This document shows positions 20,544-31,557 of a stretch of 32,637 bases of DNA, piece by piece. Position numbers and translations under genes: made by a program. The stretch is from Paramacrobiotus richtersi (lineage: Eukaryota > Tardigrada > Eutardigrada > Parachela > Macrobiotidae). The stretch covers positions 1 through 32,637 of the forward strand of contig JAQGAU010000263.1 in NCBI GenBank assembly GCA_034698045.1. Reading direction: 5' to 3'. Position 1 is the stretch's first letter, and each line of letters starts with the position of its first letter. Below the pieces are notes generated by a model. It did no database searches. It was not told where the DNA came from and saw only the letters and a list, made by a program, of their open reading frames with translations.

Positions 20544-21124
20544 TCACCAGCTAAGATGGAAGATGGCTGTCGCGAGGCGGGAAACGTGAAGCACATTGTG
20601 GAGGGTAATTTGGTTTAGTTTATTGGGTGCCGAAACAGACAGGTCTTCTATGTCCACTGCTTGCTACGAAACTGGCTCCTAGCGCGTGAACCTGACGCTC
20701 TGGCACTTACTCCACCAGGACCTAGAGAAAGCTGTTTACAATCGGATAGCTCAGAAAAAAAAATATAGTTTAAGTAACGCATACGTATGATCCCTTGATC
20801 GCACTACAGGAAGACAGGAACTATCAGAACTGTGCATTCTATTCGGTAATTTCGGTTATGCAGCACTGCAGCTGTGAGCTGCGATAAATTATAAGAGTCG
20901 TTCGCTTTATCTCCAGCAGCCGAATAATTACTGTAAGTCGTAATCCGCTCTCTGAACTAATTGCAGCCAATGTGTCAAGTCCACGTTACTCAATGCGGCA
21001 GACTGTTCTCAACCACACTCCACATGGTCTCCACAGAAAACTTTTCAGCGATTCTTGCTTCAGAAATATGAATAATTATAGGTGTCTCAGTTTCTCTCCA
21101 AACCAAACCATTCAACTTCCTGAG
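20544..21124 (-). pseudogene. F-box-family pseudogene, exons 4 and 5 only
   Basis: Exon 4 relic 21124-20928: after a CAG acceptor it reads LRKLNGLVW, then TPIIIHISEARIAEKFSVET and MWSVVENSLP. One T is missing at CCGCATTGAG; in the next frame it continues LSNVDLTHWLQLVQRADYDL to a stop. Exon 5 relic 20715-20544: SQFRSKQWT, one frame change, then EDLSVSAPNKLNQITLHNVL and ending FHLSW-stop, as in gene C (FNFRW-stop). The exon 5 acceptor is CCTGG instead of ACAGG. Exons 1-3 are absent; the sequence beyond 21125 soon becomes the duplicated GPCR-upstream block. It is closest to gene C and truncated by rearrangement. Confidence 0.8.
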
Positions 21125-21239
21125 CTGAACAAAGAGGTACAAATAAGCGCACGGGAAGTTTAATACATATGCACACAATATAGAGTAGTTGGCCATTTCA
21201 ATACGCACAGGATAAAGAGCATTTTTGTATCACTACTAC

Positions 21240-21740
21240 AAATGCACATCCAGGCATTACTGTATGGATTAGAAAGCAGAATGCATGTTTACGATGAAAT
21301 GAAAAGGCATGATTCCTTCTTTGGGGAGGCCAGCATCTGGATCAGCAGCTCGATGTGGAAGACAGCTTTTGGATTCCTCATTCGGATTATTAATGTAAAA
21401 CTCTGTCTTAGGCGGATGCACGTCGAGTTGCTTCGGGGATACGAAACTGTCGTATAGCCCAGAAACCTGCGCACAGCCACAATTCTTGGAGATTATGAAG
21501 CAGCGAATACTTGCTACTTCTATGAAGTTCGTTTCCACTTCCTGGGAGAGAAGGACGCAACGCAGTTGTTTTCTTAATTACGAGCGGCTTCGGGTGTGCG
21601 CAACCTTTGGAAAATAGCCTGCCTTGGTACTCCGAAGTCCGAGCGAGTCGCGCGAAGAGATCTTTTTAATCCAAATGCAGTGAGCAGACACAACAGGACT
21701 GCTTATACAGGGGCACTGTAATATAATTGGATGAAGCCAT
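21240..21740 (+). repeat. Duplicated GPCR-upstream block, copy 1
   Basis: It matches 31800-32480 over several hundred bases: shared landmarks are TACTACAAATGC, GATGTGGAAGACAGCTTTTG, CGTCGAGTTGCTTC, CAACCTTTGGAA and AACAGGACTGCTT. A plus-strand frame reads MWKTAFGF then VKLCLRRMHVELL here, against MWKTAFEF then VKLVLGRMRVELL in the other copy, with a 6-base, frame-keeping indel between. The LxLxxMxVELL piece faintly recalls the F-box exon 3 tail LVLKNVTVELL. The last part also matches 17220-17340 before GPCR F. Confidence 0.65.
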
Positions 21741-22386
21741 TTACCGCAGTTTTGTTATAGAGCCATAATAGAGGTTGCCTGGTTGGCTATTGTGCCGCAG
21801 TCTGCGCTAAATTAGCTGGTTTCGTTTGCGCTTAACGTCTACCCACAACCCGGGAACATGGTACGTGGTAGTAGACCAACAGAAACCGTAGATGATCATA
21901 CCGAACAAAGCACAAGTTGTTCACCCAGTACAATTATGGTAGCAAAAGCTCATTGCTAACTAGGCTATGGTGGTCAACATGTGTAACCGCCGTTTTATCC
22001 ACTTTAGCTTAGTCCACTGAACCAAATCCAGGGCTCGGCTGAGCATGGCAATGAGACATCTGAAGCTCATTTCACATCATACCACATGTCGCTCATCAAA
22101 GGAAAACGTGCGGTGGTTGGAGATTTTTGGCGCACTGTGGGCATTGTATTGATGGTTGTATATTCGAGCCATTTTCAGGCATTAGGCGAATTTGTGAACA
22201 TTAGATATCCTATTGTCCTGTCTATAGATAACCTACGATACCTCTTAATATTTCGACAGGGCGTATTGCGGACATTTTGCCCTGAGCGGTGCACAGTAAG
22301 TGCGCAAGCGTGACATTTGAGCACAAAGAAGAAGTCCGATTGAGTCTTCCACCTTGAATACGGCTGGTAAGGGGAAACAGTAAGTA

Positions 22387-22422
22387 ATGAAATTTCACGT
22401 ATCGCATTTGCAAGAAGAGTAA
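22387..22422 (+). promoter_or_regulatory. Short upstream ORF before GPCR G
   Basis: ATG at 22387 opens an 11-codon frame, MKFHVSHLQEE, with its stop 24 bases before the receptor ATG. The leader of GPCR F keeps the same start (MKFHTPQLQE) at 17670 but lacks the stop. Whether the transcript begins upstream of it is unknown. Confidence 0.45.
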
Positions 22423-22446
22423 TTCCATTCAACTAATTTTTTCACC

Positions 22447-24412
22447 ATGAACAACACAACGAGGCTGCTGATTCTGAAAATATACCCATTGTATTCCGAA
22501 ACTTTTGTGGTCATCTCGGCTGTTTTGTGCTTTTGCACCAACCTGGCATTCATCTCGCTAATCTGGACGGTGTGCCGGCAGAAATCTCTGCGTGTTGGAT
22601 CCGGCGTGTTAATTCTCCATCAGTTGCTAACAGAGTTTCTCGTGGTGGCCATTCACTGGCCGGTATTCATCTGGAACTTCCGGACCGCACAAGCCGGTTT
22701 TCCGCCATCGCAGACATTCTGCAGACATTACCAGTTCTGGTACATGTCCAACGTTACCGCTGGATTGTGGGGAATGGCAGCACTGGCTGTCAATCGGTTT
22801 GTGGCGGTCTGTTTTACGTTCATCTACCGCGGGTTAGTCTCCCCCAGGAGCCTGTTAGTTATGGTTCTGCTTCCATGGACAATCGGAATTGGGATTCATA
22901 TCCACTCATACATCGGTACTGTCTGTCGACTACAATCGTTTTCATGATATGCACTTGTTTGATATCAGAATTGATAATTCTTGTCAAATTTTCCGCTTTC
23001 ACTTGGCTGCTTTTTTTAAAACTATTAAAAACTGCGAAGGATCGAACTGAACCTACCAATTTAAAGTGATGATAACCTGCAATCCAGCATGTACTGCGAA
23101 ACTGCCCATCGAAAAAAAGTTCTGCAGCGCCGGTTTCTCCGCTATGTCTAACATAAGCATTGTTGGTGCTGTATACTTAATGTGCAGTAAGTGTGACGTT
23201 TTTATGGTAAGCAAGCTTTGCGCTGTAACAACTTTATGCCTCTGGCTGTTTCGGTCCAGCAGGTGCCATGCATCAACACATGACAATAATTTTACAAACA
23301 AACTAAACACTAAGTACAACAGAGGATAATACAGAAGTTAAGGAGGAGGAAACAATAACAAACAAACGGTTCCGAGGTCGAACAACAGCAAAAACGTCAC
23401 CCAAAACATTTATGAACAGGGAGCGTTATAAGTTTCGACAACAGCATCTAACATGCAATCATTAAATCTGCTATGGATAATGTCAGCCGAATTTACCGAA
23501 ACCGAAACATATAACGCAGCTATACCGATGAACATGTTAGGCCAAACAAACAAATAAACAAACAAGCAAGTAGACCAAGACTGCTAGCTGCCATCATCCA
23601 GTATCAGCCGTCCGTGGTGGCAGTCCCTGACATCGTTTAGCAGGTTCTGGACGTAATTTCCAATGGCATGCATGTCCCGGTTCATGTCGTCATTGTTGAT
23701 TTCGCTGTTGAATCATATTAATTAGCCATACACATGCCTAATGCAGTACTCCGTACACGAGAACTAACGAAACAATCTATGTTATCATCGTAGGTTTGGA
23801 CGGGGGATTTGCCGCCTTGCCTCCGTTTGCCATCTGCGGGTTCGTCCAGATGGGATTCCTGTTTGGCGTTTTAAACATATTCCGAATGTATGCAACACTT
23901 TTTTCCGCCTTTTTCTACATTCTGATTCTCGCGAAGGTTGGACTGGCGAAGTTGCACGATCGTCAGATTCTGCCCGCTTCGTCCATCGATGCCGCATCTA
24001 AGCCGTCTCTGCGCCTACAAGAAACAACGGAGGCTGCAGCTAATGCGTACCATAAAAGACTGCAGATGGCCAAGTCACTGGGCTTTTCGTGTGCGGTACA
24101 TGGAGTATCCTTTTTAGCCGTACCGGTTATGCTGTTTGCGGCACCTACAGTTGTCATGCGGAACCCCATGCTGGGCAACTGGTTGCGGTTGGTATACTTT
24201 CTTGGCTTCTTGTCTACACCGGTAAGGTCACTGTTGGTGCAAATGATTGACATTCAGCATTTTCATTAACGGCTTTATTTCGCTAGGTATCTCTCGCATT
24301 GCTGAGCCGGGAACACCGTAATGGTATCGAAAAGCTGCTACGCGCGTGCCACATAACAAATGATGCTGCGAGGGATCAGATTTCAGGAAACATCGGTGCT
24401 ACGCAATCTTAA
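22447..24412 (+). CDS. Rhodopsin-like GPCR G
   Basis: Exons 22447-22915, 23794-24221, 24287-24412; 340 residues, with intron phases 1 and 0 as in gene F. Most residues match F. TM3 ends VNRFVAVCF (DRY replaced by NRF) and the TM7 tail reads TPVSLALLSREHRNG, so NPxxY is absent here too. The Cys before TM3 and the extracellular-loop Cys in AICGF are kept. Intron 1 is 878 bp against 208 bp in F, so about 670 bp was gained here or lost in F; it includes a small minus-strand open frame. A possible poly(A) signal AATAAA at 24725 corresponds to CAAATAA after gene F. It is an intact plasma-membrane receptor of unknown ligand, followed tail-to-tail by F-box gene D. Confidence 0.9.
23584..23712 (-). 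other. Small minus-strand open frame inside intron 1 of GPCR G
   Basis: A 42-codon frame reads FNSEINNDDMNRDM, AIGNYVQNLLNDVRDC and ends LILDDGS-stop. It follows a stop codon but also a possible CAACAG acceptor. The heptad-like DDMNRDMHAIGNYVQNL faintly recalls the start of a SNAP-25-type SNARE motif. It could be the last exon or a relic of an inserted gene, or a chance frame; confidence is low. Confidence 0.25.
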
Positions 24413-26382
24413 ACAAGGGGTAGTATCAGTTACCTACTGTGAAATGAATATGAGCCGGCGCGTGGGCTGGGCTCACCCAGCTCGTTTTGCGCAAAGTAGC
24501 GCTGGAAACAACACCAGCCGAATGTACTTCAGGCTCAGAATACATCTGTTCCATGACCAATTCCTTTCGCTAACGAGTCAATGACCCAGTCGCCGGAGTT
24601 CTGAAAATGTTTTGGTATGTGTTTAACTTTTCGGAGGAATTCTCTGAGACAGTCAGTGTGTGCAGTTCAGCAGATGATGCAAGATCTGGCCTGTGCCATT
24701 CAGTAATGCATTTACTTTTTAAAGAATAAATAAGCTCAATGAGAGCAATGGGACAACGACCACAGCTACTAACAAAACTGTAATTAGTTTGTGTCTAGTT
24801 ATATTTATGAAGAACAAGAAATTATTGAACAGCGCATGATTATTTCTTTCATCGTAATGTTCGTTGGTATTTGAAGCGTGTGTGGAAAAATGGAACAAAC
24901 TTCCAGAATACAGCATGCTTTTCCCTTTACGTCAGTAGTCCGCGACATGTTATAAAGTGTAATACGATGGACATATTTTATTACGAAAACGATAACTTGA
25001 ACTTGTAACTTACTAACAATCCCTTCGCTAACGTTAGCGCTAACATATTAACGTACTCTTAAGCTTAACTGCCAATGGAAATTAAAAGTACCTGTACGTT
25101 GACACGTTCCCGTCTTCATTTTCGTGCTATAATCGAGCGAACATTGACAGCACAGCCAACAGGTTACCCAGTTCACATCGAGATATGCAGTATTCCTAGT
25201 TTTACAATCGATGTTTTTTGGTGTGCGAAGTTTGAAACTTCACTGTTTATCAGCAGCATCAGATTTGAAGGTGAGTTTACACACTTAAGTGCACAATCAG
25301 CATAGGTTGTTAAACCGCGAAGCCAAACAGATTTTTGCTTCGTGTGTGGAGAAACATAAACTTTGTAAATTTAATGGTAGGTTCATATCATCTGTTCTTT
25401 TAAATATTTTCTTCCGCTGTCCATATCGTACGTGTTTTCCAACACATTATTCAAACAATCACCTTTTCTGATCAATCAACAGTGCCCAAAGCACAAAAAG
25501 CGCATCCTCGCTGTATTTCAGTAATAATGCGCTGGCCGAGAAACTCCACTGATCTGGGATTTCCGTTATTCTCGCATATCCTGCGCCCTACTTGGAAAAC
25601 ACAGTAGCTCTGGAACCCCAACTAACCATTGTCTCGAATCCAATCGGCTGAACACGATGTCAGACACTGTATCGGGTTTCCTTCTGTCTGTCTTGCTTGT
25701 TCATCCGCGGCTTCTCCACAGATTGTGCGGGCGATGTAGGAGTAGCTTTAGCAGATTCTTTTTAAGATTTAAGACAGTCAAACTCACGGCCAAAAATCTG
25801 ACACAAAATGTGCTGCACTAAAACACCATGCACGTGACTGCTCGCCGAGTTGTGCTAAGGAACCTAGAAGACTTGCTGTACTATGTTCGTTAAACTTTAC
25901 TCTTCAGGACCTGGTATAATAATGTAATGTATCTTACAATTGTGAGCTGCGTGGCGCGGTTTGAAGACTGAACAAAAACGGGTAACAAAGGCGGCTGTAC
26001 ACTAACAATACACTAGCAGACTGTGAAGTTAACAGTGAGAACTGAATTAGATAACGGACAGCAATCTAGCGCTGGTCTGGACCGCACCCAATTTGGCCAC
26101 GACAGGTTACTGACAATTAACATCTTTATCCGTACTGAACAATTACAATCCAGCGATGTACCAGGTAATTACCGCTGGTCAACATAGGTCAAACGTGCCG
26201 CTTAAATTCGACATAAACATGATCGTATGTAAAAACGAACACATGTGACACCTCATATGTCCAATAAGCTTAAAGAAGATATTACACTTACTTTCATTAA
26301 CAGAAGACTCAACGATCTAACCAAGCGGAGATTATTGAAACAATCCAAACTCAATGGTCCACCTACTGCGCTTCCGCATCGT
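24413..26382. other. Tail-to-tail spacer between GPCR G and F-box D
   Basis: The first ~800 bases are homologous to the 3' flank of GPCR F (copied with the gene). From about 25300 no similarity to the rest of the window and no convincing coding frame is seen. Confidence 0.45.
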
Positions 26383-29300
26383 TTACCAGGAAAAAACGAA
26401 GACGGGTTTCTTCCTGCAGGAAGTCCTCAGTAAACTGTGCAAGGTAATGCGGTTGAGGTTTTCTAGTTCCAAACTAGCAAAGTCAAAGTGAGTCCAAGCC
26501 TTGCCGCGGAACTGGTTGCTGGCGCGAGGATCGGCGCTTTGACGTTCGTTAAGAATCTGCGCAAGAAACACAACGAGAGTTGGAGAACCACAAGTTTTAC
26601 TTCCAGCACAACCGCTGTGGCAGGCTTCAACGTTGAACTTCATAGTTAGTAATGAATCCAAGACGATAATATTATTACTTCTAAATAAAATTCACAGTAA
26701 TTATAATCAACTTTGCATTATAGGAAAGCATGGTTACATACTAGTACTTGACTAAAACGCAGGTAGGAAGAACAGACGCCTTTTCGCAATTTTGTTATAG
26801 ACTTCTAGTTCGATCAGTTTGAAACTGTACTCCAAAGCGTTATTACACAGGCTTCGTCCGATGTAGTTCGTTGCGGCTAAACATATTTTGACTCGTGCCG
26901 AGAAAACACGCCGTGACCTTTGTTACAAATAAGAAAATTTTGTGTGCGCTTTTCACCAGTCGTACTTCGTGCGATAACCGGTGGACTACCGGTGTATCTA
27001 GTAATATGGTAGCCTCGGGCTCTGACAAACGGTTCTAAACTGATGCGGCACGCATTAGAAAATCCTGAGCACTAATCCAAAGAACACTTTAAGATGCTTC
27101 CTCGCACTGGGGCGCTTTCGAATGATAGTAATGGCATTGATTCTTTTGGTTTCAATTTTTAGTAAAGAGTTTTAACTGTAGCATTGCCAGTCACTCTCGC
27201 GCCTGCGATGTAATGCAATTTTACAAATAAAGAGCAACCGCTAAGGCAGAAGCTACAAACATTTCTACAACGCTCTGTATATTATTTCTGTTTCTACACG
27301 GAACCGTACTCGGAAAAGGTGAGCCGCAAAAGAAATGGTTGCCTGACGTTATCGGAAACAACACCAAAACCCTCCGTCCCAAACTAACCGGGAAGAAGCC
27401 GCGGGAAATACGTTTACCGGAGTAACGGGAAATGTGGCCATTACCGCTCACGAAGCCGTAATTGTTCGGTTAGAGTCGGCAGACCCGCCGAACCGCCCCA
27501 TAATATAGGTTGGGTAGCTTGAGAACATGCGATAATGCTGCTCGTTATTGTCCGAAAACACTGCTGGTGATGTGAAATTGAAACATTTGCCGAAATTAAA
27601 ATGTTTGTAAGAGTGCCCGGAAGAAAAAACAAGAAAAAACAAGAAAAAACCCAAGCATTTTTGATTTAATCAATTCAAAAGAGTACCAATAAAAAACTGA
27701 ATGTCGAAAGGGGTGTGTGTAATAAACGAGGGTGTTGGTGGGTGACTACAGTGTGATTTCCTAAAAGTACCGAATCAAGCACAGAGCGACTCCGCACAAA
27801 CCCCTAATCACAATACCATGTTTTACCTCGATTATTTGCTCGTATAAATCCATATCGCACTGCAGACTGTCCTTTAATCCCTTCACACAGCGCGTCAACT
27901 CCTCAGTGCTCAATGGAAGCAAATTACTCTCCAGCATGTTCCACAAGTCTTCCACGGACAACTCTCTAGGAATTCGTCCACTGGCTATATGAACGATTGC
28001 TGATGTTTCCTCCTCCGTCAGACCAGACAACGGGCCCAGATCCTTGAGATACTAAATAATTAAGGAAACCACTTTATTAAACAGGGCTCTGTTATCCTTG
28101 GACTGTGGACACATTTGTAAATGTGTCTTTCTTTGTTTTATAGGTAAAGCCTGAAACGCTGAAGTCCTTTAATATCGATACAGTGAATGCATCATTCTAC
28201 ATGTACCTGTAAACATAAACTACGGACTCTCTGAAATTAAGGTTTTGTTCCATGATAAATAAAAGCGTTTTCCTTCTTTCCTTTGAATTACGTCCGGTAA
28301 CTAGCAGTAGCACGCTGCACGCACAGGGGCAAGAAAACCTCCTTTGGTAAGACAGTTTCGACAAGAACATAATATTATTATGTAGCTCTGCTGCATGGTA
28401 TTTTCACAGTATAGAAACTCTATACTGTGCAATTCTACAGTAGGGCTATTCTACCCTGCTCACCTTCGCAGCAAAGTGAAACTAACCTGCGGGACAAGAA
28501 AGCCATTAAAACCGCATTGTTCGGCCCTTTTCGTCTTCTGTGGCACATTATGTACAGTGCCCTTACACTAAATGCTGAAGCAGCTAAAACGACCAGTCGG
28601 CAGTGAAGAGCAGAATTTCAAGGCCACGCCTGTCTTATTCGGCAGATTTCAAGCTGTTTCTGGTATCTCAATCAAGACAAGACAACGAACTCGCACAACA
28701 CGTAAAGTGCCACAGAAGCCTTAAAACAGGAATGAATGACGATCGTCTGTTTGATTTAATTTAGTTAGCCTTTGGCCAGAACTGTCCTGCCCCTGGTACT
28801 TCCATACAAATCCACTCCTATACAATGAATAGTGATGAAAACCGTGTACCTTACCCTGGTTCGTGTTAGTGCCACCGTGACATCCTTCAACACCAAACGC
28901 TGACAAACGGACGCCAAATCGGTTAGCTCCTGGTGAATATGGTTGACAAAGTTGCTGAAGTGCTGGGGATCGTTACGTACAAATGGATTTATACGCAGAG
29001 TCCAAACAATGTTAGCTAAAAGTACCGTGTCCAGACGAGGTAGCTGGTTTTCCTGGAGAATTGACTTTTGTTACCCATAGTGGATTTATCGAATTGCTGC
29101 TGCACAATATGGTCCACAACGCGCATTCTACCAGAACGTTATCTCACGTACAGTACCTGCATGATACAGCGGAATAAACGTCCGTCGCACGCCAATAATT
29201 CACGGTATTTTTTCTTCTCCAGTTGGCCGCGGAAGTTGTGCATACTGGTGTTAACGATAATCTTCGTCTGGGCAGTCCATCGCTTCAGCAAGCACACGCT

Positions 29301-30705
29301 AGGAAGAGTACCCCATTTCTCCTGGCTACCGATCATCCCGACACGGAGAATGCGCGTCACCGAACGCGCCGTTAAAATATCGTTCCATTGTGAACACACC
29401 ACACGCAATTTGACTTGTTCCACCCCGTTTAAACAAGTGAAGATCTCGGCCAGCAGTTGTTTTGGGAGAAAGTGGTGGATCGACACCCGTTCAGCCAGGC
29501 CGCGATTATTGATTTGGACCGGTTCCAGGGTCCTGGACCTTTTCGAAGTTGACGTTTCATTCGATTCATCGTTAGGCCGTTTCCGATTCACGTCTGGCCA
29601 GCCATCAGACTCCACACCCAGCATAACGAGAACAGTGTCCAACTGCAGCAGCAAACCACAGATATCAGTCGCTCACGACTTCACAAGTAGACGTTATAAT
29701 GTTTGGCATCTATTGTTGAATATACCGGTAAGTCGTGAAATAAAGCAAGCATTACTTCACAAATTAAACAGCAAAGTAAACTTTTTCTAATCCGAACACC
29801 GCTAATTCTTACCTCTTCTAAACTGTACTTTTTTTCATTCTATACCAAGTACAGCCCCACGCGCGCTATTCAACACAGCCCGTTAAAGGTACGTATGTGT
29901 AATTGTTACTCTGCACTATGTAGTTAAAGTGGCGCTGCGCTATAGTAAACTGGAAACTGGACCGAAACCGATTTCCTGCAGCGTTTTCGTCGAATACATC
30001 CCTTGAGTTTGTAACGTGAGACAAGTATACTGGTCCACTCACCGGAAGAAATGGATAGCTATTGCGGAAGTTCACAGCAAACTGGCTTCGAAACTGATCG
30101 GTGGCTTTCAGCACATGGAGAACGCCGCTATCGATATGGCTCGCCAACATGAGCATGGACTCCTTCAAGCAGGCCGAGTTGAAACGGTTCACCAGATGCC
30201 GATCAGTTCCAGTCTTGTACGAACCAGGCGACGGAGACCCACTCGAGACCCCATTCGGCAGTTTCACTTCTTCCTTGACAAACTGGCACGTCTCCAACAA
30301 AAGGTTCTGGTCGTTGTCCAGTGGTATTCGGATTCTGTCACTTGGAGCGATTTCCATCAACGCACGTTCCCCAACCGTAATTCGAATCAAACCAAATTTT
30401 CCGGTATCAAAATCGCCGAACATCTTATCGATTAGGGTTCCCCGATACCACTTGGCTGGTTCTTCACAGTTCCGACGCACCAAAACCTCCACTTGCAGTC
30501 CTCGATGCTGGTCAGAGGTAAGTATAGAATACGGTCCTCTGTAGTGATAAATCATACCAAACGGCACCAGCTGAGGAACGCCACATCCGAAATCAATTAG
30601 CAGTCCTTGTGGAGTGCAGTCGATAATCCGGCCATGATGGAGCAATCCGTCGGTACCCCGAATATCAGCGCTATTCCAAGTATGATTTCCAATGAGATAA
30701 GGCAT
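26383..30705 (-). CDS. F-box family protein, gene D (complete and intact)
   Basis: Exons in transcription order: 30705-30043, 29642-29157, 29052-28855, 28051-27827, 26556-26383; all GT-AG and phase 0, 581 residues, no frameshift. Exon 1 (1-221): WNSADIRGTDGLLHHGRIIDC, VPFGMIYHY, EPAKWYRG, LPNGVSSGSPSPG, HIDSGVLHVLK. Exon 2 begins LDTVLVMLGV, carries a bipartite NLS-like stretch (RKRP at about 241 and SKRSR ending about 258), then the F-box near 280-322 (LPKQLLAEIFTCLNG to VCSQWNDIL) and CLLKRWTAQTKIIVNT. Exon 3 has HFSNFVNHIHQELTDLASV, exon 4 AIVHIASGRIPRELSVEDLW, exon 5 ILNERQSADPR ending VFVFSW. As an F-box protein it likely links substrates to SCF ligases, possibly in the nucleus. Introns 3 (803 bp) and 4 (1270 bp) are much longer than in gene C (246 and 139 bp), suggesting insertions; no transposon ends were recognised there. 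Confidence 0.9.
27621..27650. repeat. Three exact 10-bp repeats in intron 4 of gene D
   Basis: AAGAAAAAAC is repeated three times without change. It is simple sequence within the enlarged intron. Confidence 0.8.
28108..28429. repeat. Two perfect short hairpins in intron 3 of gene D
   Basis: First: GACACATTT (28108-28116) and AAATGTGTC (28119-28127), with a two-base loop. Second: CACAGTATAGA (28405-28415) and TCTATACTGTG (28419-28429), with a three-base loop. They are about 300 bp apart in an intron that is 803 bp here and 246 bp in gene C, so they may mark inserted sequence. Confidence 0.65.
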
Positions 30706-31338
30706 TTTGATTCGCAGTTATCAAACAAATCCAAAGATAATAGGCAAAATCAAACCTACTCACCCGATTCTACGCGATCAGAAACTAAAAATACATAAAA
30801 ATTTACACATCAAACTTCAGGATTTTAGGACGAATGACTGCCAGCCGCTGTGTCAGCAGGCCAGCCGCACGCGTGCGCCGCTTGCGTCGACTAAAAGACG
30901 GACTAACAGGGTAAGTTGGTAACTGTGTCAGTTGTCGGCGAAACACCCAATCTCACACTGCAGTTCTTTAATCATATCTCATACATCAGTGCGTATTTGT
31001 CGCATACTTCGAAGCATAGTGATCAATAATCATGAATCGAAGTTCCAATTTATATTTCTAAGTACGAACATATGGTTTCTGTTACCACAAAATCTCCATT
31101 CTAAACAGGGCGTTTCTCTACCAAAAATCGCATCGGCGCAAAAAAACGTGCCATACAATACTTGCTTCATCATTTAAGCATAAAACTTGCCTTGTCTTCC
31201 GTCACTGCATAAAAAACTGAACATGGTATGCGAGATACGTTTCTGTGGCAGAGATGAGATGAAAATCTTATATCCGTATTTTACGCTGTGTGTCCGCCTG
31301 TCCGGTTCGTTTCTACCTGTTCCCTAATCTGGCATTAT
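30706..31338. other. Upstream flank of gene D
   Basis: It should hold the promoter of gene D on the minus strand. No further gene or clear motif is recognised. Confidence 0.4.
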
Positions 31339-31557
31339 CTCTGGCCTGGTTTTTGTTTGCCTGGATGGCTAGCCCGAACAATGGGCACAAGTTTCGTACT
31401 AAATCTCATTGTTCAGAAAGACACGGGATTGGGTGCAGTGGTAGCGATTGAGGTTTTGCAAAGCTTATCTTTGATAACATCGACCGTCGATTTCGACTCC
31501 TACAGCAATATATTGAGCAGTATTTTGTGGCAAGAACTAAAACTTCCCTACCGGTAA
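31339..31557 (+). pseudogene. Possible GPCR remnant (TM1-TM2)
   Basis: The plus-strand frame has a hydrophobic stretch followed by MGTSFVLNLIVQKD, then TGLGAVVAIEVLQSLSLITS. This parallels LGNLFVAGLILCSPK and TGYGLLIGHCLIVYVLL of pseudogene E: TM1, a short loop, a G-x-G and TM2. A GTAAGC donor-like site overlaps the stop. No TM3-TM7 follows in a usable order; a frame near 31680 with HNRVAFSDRFP weakly recalls the TM3 end VNRVAALSFP. Identification rests on pattern only. Confidence 0.35.

Larger units (their letters stand above)
21125..22446. other. Upstream region of GPCR G
   Basis: It holds the duplicated upstream block (separate entry) and then 5' flank shared with GPCR F (TTGCCC-GAGCGGTGCAC near 22278). 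No complete gene is seen. Confidence 0.5.

Noticed and set aside
29068-29790. Plus-strand frame of 240 codons
   Set aside because: It is the antisense of exon 2 of gene D and carries on through splice sites; the minus-strand reading has the F-box.
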